Assembly: GCF_001638985.1 (NCBI RefSeq) | Contig: NW_017265135.1 | Location: 3,433,545-3,497,544 of the forward strand | Length of the DNA: 64,000 nucleotides | Reading direction: 5' to 3' | Origin: Phycomyces blakesleeanus NRRL 1555(-) | Lineage: Eukaryota > Mucoromycota > Mucoromycetes > Mucorales > Phycomycetaceae | In this document: positions 57,700 to 64,000 of the stretch, piece after piece | Layout of the letters: each line of letters opens with the position of its first letter | How positions within the stretch are numbered: the first letter of the stretch is position 1 | Notes under the pieces: model-generated | Seen by the model: the letters and a program-made list of their open reading frames with translations, nothing else | Database searches by the model: none | Told to the model about the DNA's origin: nothing | Made by a program: the position numbers and the translations under genes

Positions 57700-60342
57700 T
57701 TGATCTATGGCGATGAAGTTCTCTCAGTTTTGTGATTATTGTCTTATTTTTAATACCTCCACTATATTTTATTTATTCCTTTTCCTTTTATTTTCTTTTT
57801 ATAACAGTAATACTAATATATCTAAGTACATACATACATACATACATATATATATATATATGTCTATATATATGGGTGTATATATATCAAGAACAATCTT
57901 TATACTTCTTTTTCTTTTCTTTCTTTAAGCTCAAGCAATGGTGACCGCAATTTTACCAAACCATTGTCCAAGTCTACGTCACTGTCGTTGATAGTTTCAT
58001 ACTTTGTTATTTTGTAAAGATAGTATGTATGTGTGCGAGAGAGAAATGATTTCAACATAGCGTGTGATTATTTATCGTCTACAAACCTTTATAATTTATG
58101 TATCAGTTCCAGATATTCATGTATGTATATATAGTAATGTTTTAGGAAGACTTACATGCAGTTTAATCTAATTTTTTGCTGATGAAGTATTTTATTTATT
58201 TATGTATGACATGAAATGAATTGTTAACATTTGTTTCTTCAAAAATCTATCAGGACTCAAAAGGTTTAGCTTGTAGTTTAGTGGAAACCTATTTTGTTCT
58301 GCAATAGCAATGTGGATCAAATTATACTTTTAGTGGCTACTTTTATTTCTTTGTTTTATTATGGCTCTGCTTATTTTCTTTATACAAGGTTCCTGAAAGA
58401 AAGAATTGTTTTATTGTTTTGGATTTAAATGATCAACAAAGATCTGTAATATGTATTTGTAATAATATAGACTTGGGAAGTGATATCAGTTTGATTATGT
58501 CTATTGAAGACCTGTCATTTTAGCATTTAGCATTTGGTATTTGAATTTTTTTTTCTCTTCAAAAATTTTTAGGTATTCCTTTACCTTTCCAGGAAAATTT
58601 GCTGACAGAAAAAAATTCTTTTGATGAAGTTATCGAAACTTGACCTCTCCAATCACGCATTTTTGGGCAAAAGCGTATCTAACCACAAAATTTATAAATT
58701 AGTTATATAAATATCGCTTTGAACTAGTGAAAATGTTTAATTATTTCTATTTTATACCTGGTTTTACCTATATAATTTAATACCCTTTTTTTTTGTTTAA
58801 AAAAAAGTAAAAACATAAAGAATTCTATTAAACGGTACAAACGGATTTTTGTAGCCTCCCATTATCTCTCTTTTTATGAAACATATTAATTGGTATAGAC
58901 AGATCAACATGGTCAAAAAAAAAACGGCAAAACATTTAAGCAGAATTATTGGATTAGAGTTTGTTTGTTTCTTTAACGACATTTGAGAAAAGTGTAATTG
59001 CACTTTTCATCCACCATATCAAATATGGAAATACTTTTTTTTACACTTCTGAGGTTTTGCTACCATATCAGGTGAAAGCCACTGTCGGAAAGTGTATTAA
59101 TACTAAATTAACGAACACTGGTTAATATTAATGGTTAAATAAATATATTCATAACATTTGGTCGAAATATGGTCTTCTATAATAGCATAAATTGCAGTAC
59201 ATGCAGTATAGTAAGTAAAATATTATATTTGGACAAGTTTATTATAAGAAATGTGGAGTAATAGACTATAACTATATAGTACATACGTCTTTAAAAGCAT
59301 GCTCGAAATTTATATTTTACTTGTATATCTTACTTATAAAGGTATTGTTGGTTTAGACATCAAATATAGATAGCAATGATTGGTTGAATAAAAGTGAAGA
59401 AAAAGTGTAGAGGGAGAAAAAAATTACACAAATTGTGAAAAAAATCAATTTTCTTACACTTTTTTTCGGACATTTGAAACCTAGAATATTTGTTAGGTAG
59501 GCGGTTTCCTTTTTAGAAATGTATGTATAAAAACAGGTCCTCAAAGGACATTATTATCATCAGTAACTTTTTATATATGTACCAGCAGCTTGGGTTTGCT
59601 GTAGGCAGTAGAATTTTTAATAATTAATTGAAATTAGGAATCGAAATTTAAATAGGAATAAAAGTCTATAATTATAGAGTAAAATATTTGTTGCCAAGAG
59701 CAACTCTAAAAAAAATGAAAAATGAAAAACATTTTAGGAATAGCATTACGCGGCAATTGAGATATTTTAGGTGGTTAAATGAACCTGACATCACCACTTT
59801 TGTTTTTAGGCTTACACAGCATATGACTTCCCAGGATATCGCTTTAATCTAATGATACCAGTAGAAATATGTAATATCGATAATGATAATGAAGTGTGCT
59901 TATTTAGTATGTACTTATTGGTTGACTTGCTGGGTTTATCAAGAATATCTTCAAACCTATAAGTAAATAAACGCTATATACATATATATATATACATATT
60001 CTTTGGTTATCATTGGGGATTGCTAGTGTAATTTATTGAACTTGGTGATTTGTGTGGAATTTAGAGTTTCTGTCCTTTTTCTGTTGGCCAGGTACCTACC
60101 CTATATGCGTCATCAGGTGCGTTCCACGCCAGTAACCCAACACTTTCAAACTACTGCTGTTCAGAAACAAATTATCGGATTACTAAAAAAAAACCACCTG
60201 AAATGTGCTAGCTTTCCCTCAACATCATACGGCGATCTTTCTTTTTCGTCGTGACATCTAATACATGGACCTCCGCTAATCACGTGCTTTATCTACAGGT
60301 CAGAAAACTATAAAATACTTTAATACTTCCGCATTCCCATCG
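57700..60342. other. 2.6-kb gene-poor spacer
   Basis: Divergent region between Nup133 and the phosphodiesterase gene. CATA and (TA)n repeats at 57828-57862; the rest is AT-rich with poly-A/T. A plus-strand frame at 60036-60254 (72 codons) lies just before the phosphodiesterase start and could be a leader ORF; it has no recognisable motif. No other coding sequence could be supported. Confidence 0.5.
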
Positions 60343-61613
60343 ATGACTTTACTCTACCGAAACAATCAATATCAAGTCATGGGCTTAGCACCAACAAGCA
60401 CATTGGAGAAGAAAAGTAGGTCCCAAAAATAGTATAATTTTCAGGTAGCCTTTTTTTAGGTTGATTAAAAGTAGTATCTGTTTTTTTTGACTGACACACA
60501 GTAGATTATATAACATTTGAAAAGAAAAAATGAAGCAGCTTCTTATTTATATATCTTTAATTATAGTTCCAGACGTAATCGCTCATCGCGGATATTCCGG
60601 AAAGTATCCTGAAAATACTCTCATCTCCTATGAAGAGGCTCTAAGAGCAAATACAACTGCTTTAGAAGGAGGTAAATAGCTTTAAAGGGATGATGTATAT
60701 ACCACAATAAGAAAGCCTTCCTCTAATCCTATTTTTTAACCTCTTTAGATATTCGTCTAAGCAAGGATGGTGAAGTAGTCATAATGCATGACCTTACCCT
60801 TCAACGTACCTCGACTGGAAATGGAGCAGTATTTGATCACAATTGGGTTGGATATATCGATGGACTTTTCACAAAAACAGAGCCACCACAACCAATCCCT
60901 CGACTGAAAGATGTATTTGATATCCTGATTAGACCCGATGTTGTTGCAAAAAATACATATATGATTGTTGATATCAAGGTAAAGAATATTACTAGGCAGA
61001 AAGTTTATTTATTACTAGGAGTCTACTGGTCTGAAACTTCTCTTTGGTAACATTCAATTAATTAAAATTTTAGTTTGACAACCAACTCGAAATTCTTGAC
61101 GCTGTCCAAGTTCTCCTAGAAGAGTATAAAGCGCATACAAGTCTCAGGAAGCAACTAGTGTTTGGCATTTGGGATCTCCGCTTTCTCGAGAGAGCCAAGC
61201 AACTCTTTATTGGCTACCAGCTATGTTTTATCGGTCTGTCTTTGGGTGCAGCCCGGAAACACTTTTTACACGAACTCGATAATATCAGTTTGCCATATGC
61301 AGCCTTAGTCGACCAAGAGGGACAGGACTTTATTAAGGAGGCCCACTCACTAGGAAAGCGAGTTTTTTGTTGGACAATCAACAATATTGAGCAAATGCAT
61401 CAATGCGTCGCATGGGGGTTAGATGGTGTTATCGGTGATAATGTTGATACACTAATAGAAAATGTACGCACTACGGTAAACGCCATGAGTCCGGAAGAAT
61501 TTGAAAAATATGTTGAGGCTTCAAATAATCTTATGGGCAAACGCAGTCGCCTGTATTATTATATAATCAAGAAATCTATGAGTTTAATAAGCTGGAAGTT
61601 CATTGGAATATAA
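60343..61613 (+). CDS. glycerophosphodiester phosphodiesterase-family phospholipase (Pgc1-like)
   Basis: Exons 60343-60415, 60567-60671, 60749-60978 and 61074-61613 join in frame to 315 aa. The GDPD TIM-barrel motifs are intact: VIAHRGYSGKYPENTLISYE (catalytic His-Arg and Glu), LEGDIRLSKDGEVVIMHD (metal-binding Glu and Asp, second catalytic His), a YMIVDIK strand with metal-binding Asp, and the barrel end VFCWTINNIEQMHQCVAWGL then DGVIGDN. Compared with general GDPDs the layout and length resemble fungal Pgc1, which degrades phosphatidylglycerol. The C-terminus has a hydrophobic/basic tail (RLYYYIIKKSMSLISWKFIG) that could anchor it to a membrane or lipid droplet, as in Pgc1. The first exon encodes 24 residues without motif and is the least certain part. 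Confidence 0.88.
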
Positions 61614-62154
61614 CTCTGCCAAGACATTGAAACCCTTTTTCTTCTTTTTCATTTTATACCTTGTATTCCTTGCATAATATTGCTACTGTCATATTTAAAT
61701 ATAAATAATAATAAAGCATGCACACATTTCTCCTCGAATATCTACCAGCAAAGTCTATTTCTTGATACACACTAGAATTTATTTATCAAAATAACATTGA
61801 CTATATCGAAATTTATACCATTTGAGCAAGGTATATGTTATGGTAATCGTATTCTTTTTAATTTTTTTTTAATTTTTCGTCGTTCTTGGTGTAAGAGTCA
61901 AAATTTCAAACCATCAAGCAAAAAAAGTTAAATTAAGAGTGGAAGAAAAAACTGGATTAATTACTCATATTTTTAATACACGGGCATGTTATTGTTTCTA
62001 TAAAATCTACTTACAGTTATATCTCTTTATTAAATTGTTCTTTATGAAATATACGGGTGAATAGATAAATAAATAAAGAGCAAGATGTATATACATACAC
62101 AAGTATAAAGAGAAAGGGAAAAGAGAAAGGGAAAAGGAAAGAGAAAATGCAAGA
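61614..62154. other. convergent 3' spacer
   Basis: 541 bp shared by the 3' ends of the phosphodiesterase and the histidine kinase genes. AT-rich; a purine-rich GAGAAAGGGAAAA stretch lies at 62109-62148. Nothing coding was seen. Confidence 0.5.
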
Positions 62155-64000
62155 TTAATCTAAGGAAGGAAGAAGATATCCTCGAATAACATCACTCAGC
62201 ATGGCAAAATTAACAGGTTTTGAAATATATGTAGAGAACCCACTTGCCAAGCACTTTTCTGCCACATCACTCATCACATTTGCTGAAAGAGCAACGATTG
62301 GCACTTGTTTTTCCGGTGAGATCCCGTTCGCAGTCTCCCACTCTCGAATCTCACGCGTTGCCTCATACCCATCTACAGATATAAACAAAATTATAAGAAT
62401 TTATGTTTCTAAGCAAGATGCCTCATTAACTAAACTAAAATTTACCTTTAACCGGCATAAACAGATCGCACAGGATCAATGAATAGTAGCTGTGTGGGTG
62501 GCTATTGAATAAATTTATACACACCTCTCCATCACATGCTACTTCTACATTCAATCCAACCCGAACCAGATAACGCGTCAATACCTTTTGATTGACAGGA
62601 TTATCTATAAAAAAAAGCAAAATCCATGGTCGTTCAATAATTCAACACAGCACGTAAACTTTGAAATTGGTTTTTTGCTTCTTTCTTCTTCTTCTTTTCA
62701 AAACTTGCAATAAATCGTTTGCGTACCTTCAACCAACAGAACCCTGAAACCTTTTCCACCAACATCCGACTCCATTTGTTGAAAGACTTCTTTCTGTGTA
62801 ACCACACGCTGTTGCGGAGCATCAGGAGCACTCATATTCTTAGGATCGTCCGAACCAGATGAAATAGGTCGTACTCCAAAATACCAGCTAAGCTTACTTC
62901 TTTTGAGTGGTTTAAACACAAATCCACAATTACGTGGCAAAACCGACTGTTCTTGGCCCTTTGAGCCTTCCATAATTAACGAACGTTGCATTGGAGTCGT
63001 GACCACAAGTAAATTTGTGCCTTGGTGGAAAGATGAGCTGCACACCATTCGCATCAACATTAGAATCTGTTGTTCAGATGCAAGACTCACAAGAGTATAG
63101 TCATATGCCGGTCGTAAAGGACTGGCAAGTTGCTCTACAGCTTCTAAGTGATTGGTGGCTGTCTCGATTTCAAGGTCTTGATTGGACTTAACCAATGTAC
63201 TAAGAATCGATTTGGAGTGTTTTACCATTGTAGACCGTGATCGTGGCCATTCACATACGATCAACACCCTCAGCGGTGCTCCTCGTGTAGGCGTTCGAGG
63301 TGGATTTACAGAACCCACATTAGGAGACATAAGCCCAGGACTATTCCGGATAGTTTTCATGATACGATGATCGGGCCGGTCTAATACAATCTCATTCGGA
63401 CTATCACTCAGTGGATTCTGTGGTTGTTGGTTCGTTGATGTAGATTGAGATAGCTCTTCCTTTTCTTTCTCTTTTCCATTTTCTGCTTGATTCGTATTCT
63501 CATTATACAATTCTTGTTGGTGTTCTTGAGATTGAGACTGTGATTGCGATTGCGGTTGTGGTAGTGATTGAGATTGTGGTTGTGGTTGTGGTTGTTCTTG
63601 AGCTTGTAGTTGCTCTTGATTTTGCGGCTGTTGCTGCTTTGAATTTGGTAATGGCGTTGATGTTGATGTTGACATTAGATATGTTTCTTTCAGTTTGCTT
63701 CGTAGTGGTTCTAGTTCAGGAGATGTTAATATCATCGGGGTCATTTGGTCTGCAATCTGTTCCAACAAAACGATCTTTGGTAATGTCAGTCGATCGCTTC
63801 GTACAGGCGGAGGCATGAGACGCATTGTAGCTGCTTTATTTAATAGTGCATCGTGCATTAATTCAACCGAGCACGGAAGTTCCGGCGATTGGGAAAATTG
63901 GTTTAAGAGAGGCTGCGAAGTACCAAAATCCTTGGAAGGTTGGGGTTTGTTGACACTATCATTATGAAATGGCAAACCTTCTTCACGGGGGCAATATGTA
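62155..64000 (-). CDS. hybrid histidine kinase, C-terminal part with receiver domain (N-terminus off window)
   Basis: Exons 64000-62727, 62604-62446 and 62372-62155 read in frame; the frame stays open through the right edge, so sensor and kinase domains lie outside. The first visible part is Pro/Gln-rich with long QSQSQ-type repeats. Then comes a receiver-like fold, APLRVLIVCEWPRSRSTMVK to GFVFKPLKRSKLSWYFGV, in which the phospho-acceptor position reads YDYTLVSL without the usual Asp-x-x-M-P, so it is probably a degenerate receiver. The C-terminal receiver is complete: splice-built RVLLVEDNPVNQKVL, acceptor Asp in LILCDLFMPVKDGYEATREI, then VPIVALSANVMSDVAEKCLA and the lysine in YISKPVNFAML. 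It would pass phosphate to a Ypd1-type protein. Which kinase class cannot be told without the N-terminus. Confidence 0.88.

Noticed and set aside
60036..60254. 72-codon frame as an additional exon or gene before the phosphodiesterase
   Set aside because: No motif, no splice phase that links it to the phosphodiesterase, and the own ATG at 60343 suffices; kept only as a possible leader ORF in the spacer entry.

Overview
The window looks like nuclear DNA of a filamentous fungus, most likely Mucoromycota (Mucorales-like; this is inference, no rRNA or barcode is present). Genes are split by many short introns (about 45-100 nt) with GT...AG ends. Intergenic DNA is AT-rich and full of short tandem repeats, and two decayed Tc1/mariner transposases are present. 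All named genes are eukaryotic housekeeping or regulatory genes; there is no operon, CRISPR array, rRNA or convincing tRNA.

Layout. 1-2629 (-): Gyp5/EVI5-type RabGAP, running off the left edge. 3086-4911 (-): secretory O-fucosyltransferase-like protein. 5993-7250 (-): glutamine synthetase. 8773-13596 (-): Sec31, COPII coat. 14320-15619 (+): an unrecognised 249-aa gene. 16034-16681 (+): Gcn4/Cpc1-type bZIP with three upstream ORFs and a triplicated downstream repeat. 16.7-20.9 kb: no confident gene. 20929-22237 (-): secreted aspartic protease with a reading-frame break. 23778-25274 (+): PLP-dependent C-S lyase/epimerase-like enzyme. 25588-26220 (-): FAM210-like mitochondrial protein. 26442-27454 (+): ribose-5-phosphate isomerase. 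27674-30607 (-): Brf1 of TFIIIB. 30848-36476 (+): 23-exon DDB1/CPSF160-superfamily gene. 36597-37352 (-): complex I NDUFS6 subunit.

37.4-44.3 kb is an accessory stretch without genes. It holds two Tc1/mariner fossils in opposite orientation, and between them a 1.26-kb element with inverted termini beginning CACTG, an ATG target duplication and subterminal CCTGGCAA repeats (CACTA-like, non-autonomous). A GC-richer island and an unexplained decayed stretch follow.

44311-45230 (-): eEF1B beta. 45665-49544 (-): PMCA-type Ca2+-ATPase. 51093-51889 (+): myosin regulatory light chain. 53002-57699 (-): Nup133 in 18 exons. 60343-61613 (+): glycerophosphodiester phosphodiesterase (Pgc1-like). 62155-64000 (-): receiver end of a hybrid histidine kinase, running off the right edge.

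The genes do not form a pathway. Local pairing is by shared promoters (FAM210/Rpi, Brf1/DDB1-like, Sec31/unknown gene) or convergent ends. Exon borders were deduced by eye from splice signals, frame continuity and family expectation; every completed gene except the protease and the DDB1-like gene closes in frame. I saw no clear new multi-gene system. The best leads are the unrecognised gene at 14.3 kb, the bZIP leader plus its tandem 3' repeats, and the CACTA-like element.
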